Positions 1-5,477 of a stretch of 22,958 bases of DNA are shown here, piece by piece. This DNA comes from DATAXS01 sp036266715 (GTDB lineage: Bacteria; Patescibacteriota; Minisyncoccia; UBA6257; 2-01-FULL-56-20). The position numbers and the translations under genes are program-made. The notes beneath the pieces are model-generated. The model was not told the origin of the DNA and ran no database searches. It saw nothing but the letters and a program-made list of their open reading frames with translations. The stretch's first letter is position 1. Each line of letters opens with the position of its first letter. Where the stretch lies: the NCBI GenBank assembly GCA_036266715.1, contig DATAXS010000025.1:1-22958 (forward strand), read 5' to 3'.

Positions 1-260
1 CGGACGAGCGTGTCGTAGATGGCGCTGTCCCCATGCGGGTGATATTTTGCCATCGTTTCACCCACCACGTTCGCCGATTTCCTGAATCGCGCGAGATGCG
101 TAAGGCCCGTGTCCCACATCGCCCAAAGCACGCGCCGGTGCACCGGCTTCATGCCGTCGCGCACATCGGGCAGCGCCCGCGCAACGATCGTGGAAATAGC
201 GTAGTCAAGATACGACTCGCTAAGCTCCTTTGTAATTTCCCGTTTTTCTACGTTTGCCAT
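1..260 (-). CDS. gyrA: DNA gyrase subunit A, N-terminal fragment (runs off the left edge)
   Basis: This is the breakage-reunion subunit of DNA gyrase, which introduces negative supercoils in the cytoplasm. Only the first 86 codons are in the window. The start of the winged-helix region is clear: ARALPDVRDGMKPVHRR at about residues 27-43, then YHPHGDSAIYDTLV at about 73-86. The two positions that usually mutate to quinolone resistance carry the wild-type Ser79 and Asp83 (E. coli Ser83 and Asp87). The ATG at 260-258 is 16 nt after the stop of the upstream membrane-protein gene, so it is probably the last gene of a three-gene minus-strand operon. ParC shares this region, but the motif reads more like GyrA. 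Confidence 0.9.
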   Translation of the reverse strand, partial: MANVEKREITKELSESYLDYAISTIVARALPDVRDGMKPVHRRVLWAMWDTGLTHLARFRKSANVVGETMAKYHPHGDSAIYDTLV

Positions 261-276
261 TTTGGTGGTAAAAATT

Positions 277-660
277 TTATGGGTTCACTGTATATTGCCC
301 CGGCGTTTGGAAAACATTTCTCACGCCGTGCGCTAGGTTGATAAAAAATTGGCCGATCGCGGCGAGGCCGCCGCCCATCTGTTGCCAAATGCTCGGTCCC
401 GCTGCTGCTGCTGCGGACGGCACGCTCGCCGGCGCAGTCGCGGTTGCCGTCGCCGTTGCAGGGGCGGCGTTCACCGCAGGCCCTGCCGCCACCTGCCCCA
501 CGCCCGCCACAATGTTGTTAAAATACGCGAGCCAGAAATAGATGATCACTATCATAATGACCACGGTTGCAACAATAAGCACCTTCTGCTTCGTGCCTTC
601 GTCAAGTGACTGCAACTCTTCCAAAAAACCTTTTTTGTGCTCGTCGGGCATTGCGTGCAT
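277..660 (-). CDS. Small single-pass membrane protein, unknown function
   Basis: The protein has 127 residues and I do not recognise a family. A charged N-terminus (about 1-26) is followed by one strong hydrophobic helix (about 27-46), then a low-complexity Ala/Thr/Pro linker (about 57-86) and a mildly hydrophobic tail (about 90-127). It is probably an inner-membrane protein with a flexible outer segment. Met1 is 2 nt after the stop of the MBL-fold gene; Met4 (651) is an equally possible start, since neither has a clear Shine-Dalgarno site. The tight spacing to the MBL-fold gene and to gyrA indicates co-transcription. Confidence 0.65.
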   Translation of the reverse strand: MHAMPDEHKKGFLEELQSLDEGTKQKVLIVATVVIMIVIIYFWLAYFNNIVAGVGQVAAGPAVNAAPATATATATAPASVPSAAAAAGPSIWQQMGGGLAAIGQFFINLAHGVRNVFQTPGQYTVNP

Positions 661-662
661 GG

Positions 663-1256
663 TTAGCTTTCTTTAATGACGACCGCCCTGCCCTTGTCGG
701 TCTCAATATCTTTTTTCTTGAACACGAATTTGTCCACGGTCTCCGCCTTCTTGCCAAGCGCTTTTACGAACGTGTCTGCGCTCTTTGCAAAGCTCGGGAG
801 CACAATGCGCGCTTCAAGTTGCTTTGCGATCTTGGCCGCCACTTCCGGCTCCAAAAAATGCCCGCCGCCCACGGGCAGCACCAACACGTCCGGGTCCGCA
901 AGCTCTTCCATCACGTTCGCGTCAAGCGGCTTGGAAAGGTGGCCGAGGAACACGAACTTCATGTCTTCCCAGTTGACCGCGTACACTGTTTTCACAAACT
1001 TTTCTGTTGATTCGCCCGCAACTGGAAAGCCAATTATCTCAATTCCCTTCACTTCGTACTCGCCGGGGAACGCGATTGCGGTCGCGCCGTCGCTTGTGCT
1101 CCCCGCGCCGCCGTCCGCCGCAAGCGGATTTTCCGCGCTGACAAGCGTGCGGAGCGTCACATCCGCCTTCAGGCGGTTGTTCTCCGGATCAAGCAAAATG
1201 GACGTGTCGCCGCTCTGCAACCGAAAGGCGCCGTTGCCAAAATAGTTCACAACCAT
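663..1256 (-). CDS. Metallo-beta-lactamase-fold protein lacking the usual metal ligands
   Basis: The 197 residues match the short UlaG-like MBL-fold proteins: FGNGAFRLQSGDTSILLDPE at 6-25, PGEYEVKGIEIIGFPV at 64-79, FVFLGHLSKPL at 101-111 and DVLVLPVGGG at 123-132. The HxHxDH signature expected after the first strands, near residues 32-45, is absent; that stretch reads ADVTLRTLVSAENPLA. His106 remains. The fold is likely kept while hydrolase activity is doubtful. The ATG at 1256 is placed by a perfect-spacing promoter ending 8 nt upstream. It leads an operon with the membrane protein and gyrA. Confidence 0.7.
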   Translation of the reverse strand: MVVNYFGNGAFRLQSGDTSILLDPENNRLKADVTLRTLVSAENPLAADGGAGSTSDGATAIAFPGEYEVKGIEIIGFPVAGESTEKFVKTVYAVNWEDMKFVFLGHLSKPLDANVMEELADPDVLVLPVGGGHFLEPEVAAKIAKQLEARIVLPSFAKSADTFVKALGKKAETVDKFVFKKKDIETDKGRAVVIKES

Positions 1257-1264
1257 ATGGGGTC

Positions 1265-1293
1265 ATTTTAACAAAAAACGGGGCGGTTTGCAA
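1265..1293 (-). promoter_or_regulatory. Sigma70-type promoter of the MBL-gyrA operon
   Basis: On the minus strand, TTGCAA (1293-1288), a 17-nt spacer and TAAAAT (1270-1265). The ATG at 1256 follows after 8 nt, so the transcript should start at or within a base or two of the start codon. Confidence 0.7.
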
Positions 1294-1329
1294 CCGATTT
1301 TTCAAATCATTTCCATTTTTAGGCTATGC

Positions 1330-1349
1330 AAAAAGGGAATTATCCCTTT
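1330..1349 (-). terminator. Probable intrinsic terminator of the 8/4 tRNA transcript
   Basis: Read on the minus strand, AAAGGGA, loop TAAT, TCCCTTT, running into a five-base T tract. It lies about 110 nt beyond the tRNA 3' end and before the MBL promoter. The stem is short and partly A-T, so strength is uncertain. Confidence 0.45.
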
Positions 1350-1400
1350 CCTAACACTAGACAAAAGTCGTAAAAATATGCTACACATCTTATCCACACG

Positions 1401-1444
1401 CTCCCGAACGGAATCTGATAACATAAAAGTACTCCCGAACGGAA
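1401..1444. repeat. Two 13-bp direct repeats
   Basis: CTCCCGAACGGAA occurs exactly at 1401-1413 and at 1432-1444, 31 bp start to start. The pair lies in the 3' trailer of the 8/4 tRNA transcript. Function unknown. Confidence 0.7.
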
Positions 1445-1460
1445 AGTCAAAAGCAATTCA

Positions 1461-1545
1461 TGGACTACGGGGGAATCGGACCCCATATGTCTGGCGACAA
1501 AATGATTTAGAAAATCATCGCTCGTACCAACGAGCATCGTAGCCC
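1461..1545 (-). tRNA. Unusual 8/4 (allo-tRNA-like) tRNA, long variable arm, anticodon UCU, alanine-type G3:U70
   Basis: The 85-nt cloverleaf folds as follows. The acceptor stem has 8 bp (1545-1538 with 1469-1462) including a G3:U70 wobble. The D stem has 5 bp plus one wobble, with loop TTGGTA. The anticodon stem ATGAT/ATCAT closes loop TTTCTAA (anticodon TCT, 1511-1509). The variable arm is TGTC/GACA with loop GCCA. The T stem has only 4 bp, GGGG/CCCC, with loop TCCGATT; the discriminator is A and no CCA is encoded. Position 8 is G and pairs with C65, whereas a 7/5 fold would leave a U-C mismatch. That supports the 8/4 arrangement known from allo-tRNAs and related to tRNA-Sec. G3:U70 with A73 is the alanine identity set. 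A normal tRNA-Arg(UCU) exists at 4140. Arginine or serine charging cannot be excluded. Confidence 0.75.
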
Positions 1546-1866
1546 ATGAATTAACTTAAACGATACACCTCGGCTGAGGGGGACATCCACATTTCGGAAA
1601 CTTCTTGAACAATGCATTGTTCGTTAGGAACTTCTAGAGGTTCCTCGCGGTGATGAACCGCTTAAAAGTAAACAGCACCACCTACTTTGCAGATGCCCCC
1701 TTCAACGGGGGTATTTGTTTGTTTATAGCAAAGAGCGACCACAATTGGTCGCTCTTTTTGGTTCTGTCCTTTCCGTAGCGCATGAGATTTTAACTCATGC
1801 ACTCCGGTAAGGACGGACTTCGGGGAGTGCGACCGCGCTACGGGGTTACCGAAGTAACCAAGCACG
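1546..1866 (-). ncRNA. Highly structured RNA leader upstream of the 8/4 tRNA, class unknown
   Basis: Minus-strand reading gives a near-unbroken run of hairpins: GGTTAC-UUCG-GTAACC (1859-1844); a three-way junction closed by CCGTAGCGC/GCGCTACGG (1843-1835 with 1781-1773) holding a 7-bp stem (1830-1824/1805-1799) and a 5-bp stem (1798-1794/1786-1782); a possible 6-bp pseudoknot between the loop at 1814-1809 and 1771-1766; an 11-bp hairpin (1757-1730); a C5/G5 hairpin (1711-1696); and stems at 1688-1665, 1661-1647, 1645-1626, 1622-1607 and 1579-1568. No tmRNA, RNase P, SRP or 6S signature was found. A 67-codon reading frame across 1865-1662 looks accidental. On the plus strand the 1730-1759 hairpin ends in five Ts, so an opposing transcript could end there. 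Confidence 0.5.
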
Positions 1867-1871
1867 AATTC

Positions 1872-1880
1872 AGTATAACA
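1872..1880 (-). promoter_or_regulatory. Extended -10 promoter of the structured RNA and 8/4 tRNA
   Basis: On the minus strand, TGTTATACT (1880-1872) is an extended -10 (TGn plus TATACT). The -35 region is weak (TAATTT at the right distance). Start is expected near 1865, just before the UUCG hairpin. Confidence 0.5.
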
Positions 1881-1982
1881 TCCCGTTTTATTAAAAATTA
1901 TTGAAAACTGTGCATATCTCTAGCGTTCGGGTTTGTTTTAAACATTTAAGTATTTACATAATATCACGATGGTCGGCCCATC

Positions 1983-2010
1983 TTGCCAAATCCGCATTTT
2001 CCCCTATAAT
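1983..2010 (+). promoter_or_regulatory. Promoter of rpsA
   Basis: TTGCCA (1983-1988), 16-nt spacer, TATAAT (2005-2010). The ATG at 2018 follows after 7 nt, so the mRNA should be leaderless. This argues against the longer upstream reading frame beginning at 1901. Confidence 0.75.
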
Positions 2011-2017
2011 CACCCTC

Positions 2018-3121
2018 ATGCCCCAAATAGAGGAAAAGGTAACCGGAACGCCGACCACGATCGCCCAAGTCTTGAAGACCGAGCTTTCCACCGCCGACTG
2101 GCCCAAGGAAGGCACGGTCGTGGAGGTCACGCTGATGAAAAAAGCGCCGCGGAAGGCGTATTTTGACATGGGCCGCTTTGGCACCGGCATCGTCTATGGT
2201 GCCGAGATGCAGAACGCGCGCGAGGCGCTCCGCAATCTGAAGCCCGGCGACAAGATGCACGCAAAGATAGTGGACCTGGATGGCGAAGAAGGACACATTG
2301 AACTTTCCGTTTCGGAAGCCGGCAAACAGAAGCTCTGGCAGCAGGCAAAAGAATTCGCCGAGTCCGGCGAAGTGGTGAAGGCCAAAGTTGCAGCCGCAAA
2401 CGCGGGCGGCCTTATGGTCACGGTCTCCGACGAGCTCAAAGCGTTCCTCCCCGTCTCACAACTTTCCCTTGAACACTACCCCAAAGTCCCGGACGGTGAC
2501 CGCACAAAGATCGCGGACGAGCTCAAGAAATTCGTGGGCGAAGAACTTTCCGTAAAGATCATTGACGTGAATCCGCGGAGCAACAAGATAATCGTCTCCG
2601 AGCGCGAGGTGCTCTCGGCAAACGTAAAAGAATTGCTCACCGCCTACACCGTGGGCCAAGTGATAGATTGCATCGTCTCCGGCGTCGCCGACTTCGGCGT
2701 CTTCGTCCGCTTTACGGACAATCCGCAGATAGAGGGCATGATCCACATTTCCGAACTGGACTACAAATTGATAGACAACCCGAAGGAACTCGTAAAGGTG
2801 AACGACCAGCTCAAAGCAAAAATCGTGGACATTAAAGAAGGCCGCGTGTTCCTTTCCTTGAAGGCGTTGAAAGAAGACCCGTGGGCGAAGGTTGCGGACA
2901 CCTTCAAGCCGGGCGATGCAGTGCAGGGCAAAGTGTACAAGTTTAATCCGTTCGGCGCGGTCATCGCGCTCCCGGGCGAGTTCCAGGGCATGATCCACAT
3001 TTCCGAATACGGGGGCCAGGACGAAATGAAGAAAGCGCTCGTGGTCGGTGAAACCTATCCATTTGTGATAGACACCGTGAAGCCGGAGGAAAAGAGGATC
3101 ACGCTGAAGGCAAAGAAGTAA
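2018..3121 (+). CDS. rpsA: 30S ribosomal protein S1 (four S1 domains)
   Basis: S1 binds mRNA on the 30S subunit. The 367-residue protein has four S1 (OB-fold) repeats at about 31-100, 117-196, 212-283 and 297-366. Repeats 3 and 4 carry the typical GVFVRF...EGMIHISEL and GAVIALPGEFQGMIHISE strands. E. coli S1 has six repeats, so this is a short form. The reading frame is open back to 1901, but the promoter at 1983-2010 places transcription start at about the ATG at 2018, and the protein MPQIEEKV starts cleanly there. With a leaderless mRNA it cannot use a Shine-Dalgarno site of its own. It is followed 64 nt later by tRNA-Phe, with no clear terminator between. Confidence 0.85.
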   Translation: MPQIEEKVTGTPTTIAQVLKTELSTADWPKEGTVVEVTLMKKAPRKAYFDMGRFGTGIVYGAEMQNAREALRNLKPGDKMHAKIVDLDGEEGHIELSVSEAGKQKLWQQAKEFAESGEVVKAKVAAANAGGLMVTVSDELKAFLPVSQLSLEHYPKVPDGDRTKIADELKKFVGEELSVKIIDVNPRSNKIIVSEREVLSANVKELLTAYTVGQVIDCIVSGVADFGVFVRFTDNPQIEGMIHISELDYKLIDNPKELVKVNDQLKAKIVDIKEGRVFLSLKALKEDPWAKVADTFKPGDAVQGKVYKFNPFGAVIALPGEFQGMIHISEYGGQDEMKKALVVGETYPFVIDTVKPEEKRITLKAKK

Positions 3122-3184
3122 GCGGGCCGAGCGCGGTTTACTTCTCGTCCGAAATCCTATATTCTAAATGCGGAATTCTTAAAT

Positions 3185-3459
3185 GCCGCGGTAGCTCAGT
3201 GGTAGAGCGCAGCCCTGGATCTTCGGGGCCTTCCGCAGTAATGCGGATTGAATAACCGGGTGAACTCGGGGGAACTCCGCAAGGACAATCCCGAACCAAG
3301 CTTCGCAGGGCAGAGGTTGCGAAGAAGGCGTAGAGACTAGCGAGTGAGTCCCAACAATAATCTCGCACAAGCGCCCGGCTTCCCAAAGGGGAAGATGATA
3401 TAGTCCAAATTCAGCTTCGGAAGAGGCTGGCGTCGGGTGTTCGATTCACCCCCGCGGCA
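3185..3459 (+). tRNA. tRNA-Phe(GAA) interrupted by a group I intron
   Basis: Exon 1 is 3185-3216 and exon 2 is 3420-3459. Joined, they give a normal 72-nt cloverleaf: acceptor GCCGCGG/CCGCGGC, D stem GCTC/GAGC, anticodon stem CAGCC/GGCTG, loop CTGAAGA with anticodon GAA, T stem GGGTG/CACCC with loop TTCGATT, and discriminator A at 3459. CCA is not encoded. The intron lies between U33 and G34. The first exon ends in U, which forms the expected U-G pair in P1, and exon 2 begins GAAGA, which pairs with the intron's guide; this fixes both splice sites. Position 37 is G, which some bacterial tRNA-Phe also have. A possible promoter TTTACT-N15-TATATT lies at 3137-3163. Confidence 0.85.
3217..3419 (+). 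ncRNA. Group I self-splicing intron in tRNA-Phe (203 nt, no ORF)
   Basis: P1 is formed by exon GCCCT (3212-3216) and intron GGGGC (3225-3229) with the U-G pair at the splice site. P10 is formed by TCTTC (3220-3224) and exon-2 GAAGA (3420-3424). P7 is GACTA (3335-3339) with TAGTC (3401-3405), inside the familiar R and S elements AGAGACTA and GATATAGTCC. The last intron base is G (3419). Small introns of this kind in bacterial tRNA genes are usually subgroup IC3; I infer but cannot prove that here. There is no homing endonuclease gene inside it. Confidence 0.85.
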
Positions 3460-3507
3460 CAGAAAAGATTTGAGAAACATTTTTGATACTTTTTCGTTCT
3501 CCATAAT

Positions 3508-3960
3508 ATGCCCGCCAGTACCAAAACAAAAACCAGATCCGCGTATTCCCAGGCAGATTGGAAATTCCACAAAAATAAGCTTGGCTATGATTACATTATC
3601 GACGACAACGGTCGCCTTATTGCCACCGTTAATGTCATGGATATGGCCGCCTTGGATATTTTGAGTGAAAAATATCAAGGGAACGACCTTCCCAAAGAGA
3701 TACAGATTGCGCTTAATAAGCTAGGCAAACTCACAAATCAAAGATTCGCTTTTAATCCCTATCAGCTACCTGCCAGACTGAAGCAACACTATCAGCAAGA
3801 GAAGCAAGAGTTTGAGGAAGAAATTGAACAAGCCGGTACGATATCATTTAGTTGGCGCGGTTTGTCGGACAAATCTACGCCAACCAAAATTGAAAATAAT
3901 AGGATGAAACCTTCCCAAAAACGCCTTGCTGCTATCTTAACTCATAGGCTCAAAATCTAA
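3508..3960 (+). CDS. Hypothetical protein, 150 aa
   Basis: I do not recognise a family. The protein is hydrophilic, with no signal peptide or membrane helix. It has a basic N-terminus (about 1-28), a compact middle (about 29-85) and a charged, Glu/Gln-rich probably helical segment at about 88-107, then a basic tail. The gene is AT-rich compared with rpsA and ftsH, which hints at separate origin. It starts 48 nt after tRNA-Phe and ends just before tRNA-Pro on the other strand, so it sits in a tRNA-lined interval. The ATG at 3508 overlaps a TAATAT element; no Shine-Dalgarno site is seen. Confidence 0.55.
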   Translation: MPASTKTKTRSAYSQADWKFHKNKLGYDYIIDDNGRLIATVNVMDMAALDILSEKYQGNDLPKEIQIALNKLGKLTNQRFAFNPYQLPARLKQHYQQEKQEFEEEIEQAGTISFSWRGLSDKSTPTKIENNRMKPSQKRLAAILTHRLKI

Positions 3961-3969
3961 ACATCTCTG

Positions 3970-4040
3970 TCGGGCCGCTGGGAATCGAACCCAGTCTACC
4001 TGTACCCAAAACAGGCGTACTACCGGTATACGACGGCCCG
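3970..4040 (-). tRNA. tRNA-Pro(TGG)
   Basis: The cloverleaf has acceptor CGGGCCG/CGGCCCG with the C1-G72 pair typical of bacterial proline tRNAs, anticodon stem CCTGT/ACAGG with loop TTTGGGT (anticodon TGG), T stem CTGGG/CCCAG with loop TTCGATT, and discriminator A. CCA is not encoded. The D arm is short, making 71 nt. Confidence 0.9.
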
Positions 4041-4139
4041 CATCGCGCTTGGATGCGCGTTCAATGCCTTTTCAAACTATCCTATTTCTGTTATAGAATC
4101 AATGGACGCACTGCGCATGCGCACCGAGTACGCGTAAAT

Positions 4140-4211
4140 GCCCTCGTAGTTCAATGGATAGAACTCCGGACTTCTAAGCCGGATATGGGGGTTCGATTCC
4201 CTCCGAGGGCG
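4140..4211 (+). tRNA. tRNA-Arg(TCT)
   Basis: Class I cloverleaf with acceptor GCCCTCG/CGAGGGC, anticodon loop CTTCTAA (anticodon TCT), T loop TTCGATT and discriminator G. The anticodon stem has an A31-G39 mismatch next to the loop but is extended by a T26-A44 pair. An extended -10 (TGTTATAGA, about 4090) lies upstream. This is the ordinary decoder of AGA/AGG and matters for the 8/4 tRNA with the same anticodon at 1461-1545. Confidence 0.9.
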
Positions 4212-4214
4212 CAA

Positions 4215-4248
4215 CAAGAAAACAACTGCCCCGGTGGTTAGCCGGGGC
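4215..4248 (-). terminator. Possible weak terminator
   Basis: Minus strand: GCCCCGG, loop CTAACCA, CCGGGGC (4248-4228), then a T-rich but interrupted tract. The stop codon of the 62-residue ORF lies within the loop region. Confidence 0.35.
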
Positions 4249-4426
4249 GAAGGCGAAGATTTGTACTGGTCTCAACAAAAAGGTATTCGGGTAAGCGAGG
4301 TTCATCGGTTCTCCTTTCGGGTTCTATGGTATTGCGCCCGCGAATGGGCAGGCCCAACTTTCTTCGGCCACGGCGCGTATTTCTCCAACCTCTCCACCTG
4401 AAATTATCTCTTCTTCCGAGACTCAT
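4238..4426 (-). CDS. Possible small Arg-rich protein, 62 aa
   Basis: This is a weak candidate in an otherwise gene-free stretch (4212-4548). In favour: a promoter (TTGTAA-N16-TATAGT) about 50 nt upstream, AGGTGAG a few bases before the ATG, and a hairpin at the stop. The predicted protein has 16 arginines in 62 residues, with no recognised domain, so it would bind nucleic acid if real. Against: a second ATG at 4305 in another frame has an even better AAAGGAG site and would encode about 43 residues ending at 4174, so either ORF, or a non-coding RNA, may be the true product. Confidence 0.3.
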   Translation of the reverse strand: MSLGRRDNFRWRGWRNTRRGRRKLGLPIRGRNTIEPERRTDEPRLPEYLFVETSTNLRLRPG

Positions 4427-4477
4427 CGCTCACCTACCTTGTTGTAATGTAGAAAATCTACTTCTACTTCTGTCTTC

Positions 4478-4505
4478 ACTATATAGTATGGCGCGCCGTT
4501 TACAA
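4478..4505 (-). promoter_or_regulatory. Minus-strand promoter, divergent from tRNA-Val
   Basis: On the minus strand, TTGTAA (4505-4500), 16-nt spacer, TATAGT (4483-4478). Its -35 overlaps the plus-strand -35 of the tRNA-Val promoter, so the two are back to back. Confidence 0.45.
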
Positions 4506-4527
4506 AAATGTGCATAACTCTTAGTAT
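4499..4527 (+). promoter_or_regulatory. Promoter of tRNA-Val
   Basis: TTTACA (4499-4504), 17-nt spacer, TAGTAT (4522-4527), 21 nt before the tRNA 5' end. Confidence 0.6.
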
Positions 4528-4548
4528 GTGAATGCGCACGGGCGCTTG

Positions 4549-4623
4549 GCGCGCTTAGCTCAGTGGCAGAGCAACTCCTTTACACGGAGTGGGTCGGGGG
4601 TTCGAATCCCTCAGCGCGCACCA
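4549..4623 (+). tRNA. tRNA-Val(TAC), CCA encoded
   Basis: Acceptor GCGCGCT/AGCGCGC, D stem GCTC/GAGC, anticodon stem ACTCC/GGAGT with loop TTTACAC (anticodon TAC), T loop TTCGAAT, discriminator A at 4620 followed by CCA (4621-4623). It is the only tRNA here with a genomic CCA. Its last 13 bases are also the antisense of the final codons of folD. Confidence 0.9.
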
Positions 4624-5438
4624 TTCGAGCTGTTGTTTAATACATAAAAATTCTCAAAAAGCTTGGCCACGAGTACCGGTCCCGTGCCGCCCGGCGTCTT
4701 GGTGTAGTGGATTCCGGCGGCGTCCGCGCCCGCGGGATTAAAATCGCCCGCTACTTTGCCGCCCGCGGCGCTGAATCCAAAATCGATCACGACTGCGCCC
4801 TTTTTTAAATGTTTGGCGCTAAACAAACCCGGCTGGCCCGCCCCGCTTATCACGATGTCGGCTTCGGCGAGCCGGGCATGAACGTCCTTCACGGTGTTGT
4901 CCAAGACCATAAGCTCTGCCACGCGGTTCTGGAGCCAAAAGCCGACGGGCTTCCCGATCAGGAACCCGGCGCCCACCATGACGACCGTGAGGTCGCGCAG
5001 GTCACGCTTTTCCAACTTTAAAATTTCTTCCACCACGCCTGCGGATGGCGGCATGGCGTGTGCGCGGCCGGTATAGAACGCGCCGAGCGCCGCCTCGCTC
5101 AAAAAATCCACGTCTTTTTCTTTGGGAATGGCGTTCAACGCGTAGTGGCGATTGATCTTTTCCGGCAAGGGCAATTGCACAATAAATCCTGCACAATTCT
5201 TTGGCACCACAAGCCGTCCGATCTCCGCGCGGAGCTCATCGGTCGTGATGGCCGAGGGCAATTGGTAAAGGTGGAAATCAATACCAAGCGCCTTGCCCGT
5301 TTTTTCCTTTTGTTTCAAAAAATTGAGCGATGCGGCATCGTTGCCCACTAAAGCCGCGCCAAAAAACCCTTCCGGCTTCCGGAGCTTTTTTAATCGCGCA
5401 AGAATGCCTTCCGCGATGTGCGTGCCATCTATTACCAT
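4611..5438 (-). CDS. folD: Methylenetetrahydrofolate dehydrogenase/cyclohydrolase FolD
   Basis: FolD oxidises methylene-THF to methenyl-THF and hydrolyses it to 10-formyl-THF in the cytosol. The 275-residue protein shows MVIDGTHIAEGIL at the N-terminus, VGNDAAS at 31-37, Lys44 in the catalytic position, FIVQLPLP, KDVDF, a dinucleotide loop VGAGFLIGKPVG and TPGGTGP near the end. The usual active-site Tyr (E. coli Tyr50) is Phe40. The ATG at 5438 is preferred over the TTG at 5456 because homologues start at this point. It follows the AlkA-like gene on the same strand. Its 3' end overlaps tRNA-Val in antisense. Confidence 0.85.
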   Translation of the reverse strand: MVIDGTHIAEGILARLKKLRKPEGFFGAALVGNDAASLNFLKQKEKTGKALGIDFHLYQLPSAITTDELRAEIGRLVVPKNCAGFIVQLPLPEKINRHYALNAIPKEKDVDFLSEAALGAFYTGRAHAMPPSAGVVEEILKLEKRDLRDLTVVMVGAGFLIGKPVGFWLQNRVAELMVLDNTVKDVHARLAEADIVISGAGQPGLFSAKHLKKGAVVIDFGFSAAGGKVAGDFNPAGADAAGIHYTKTPGGTGPVLVAKLFENFYVLNNSSNGAR

Positions 5439-5477
5439 ATGCGTATTGTGCCTCAAAAGCCCGATTTATTCCACATT

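Noticed and set aside
1662..1865. 67-codon minus-strand ORF
   Set aside because: It runs through the stems and loops of the structured RNA, has no ribosome-binding site and no recognisable protein pattern.
1461..1866. tmRNA or RNase P RNA in the structured region
   Set aside because: The tRNA part has a full anticodon arm, the T loop and 5' end do not fit tmRNA, and no tag ending in the usual Ala-Ala or RNase P core motif was found. A lone ACAGAA is not enough.
1901..2017. N-terminal extension of rpsA to 1901
   Set aside because: It lies upstream of and across the promoter whose start site falls at the 2018 ATG, and its residues are unlike S1.
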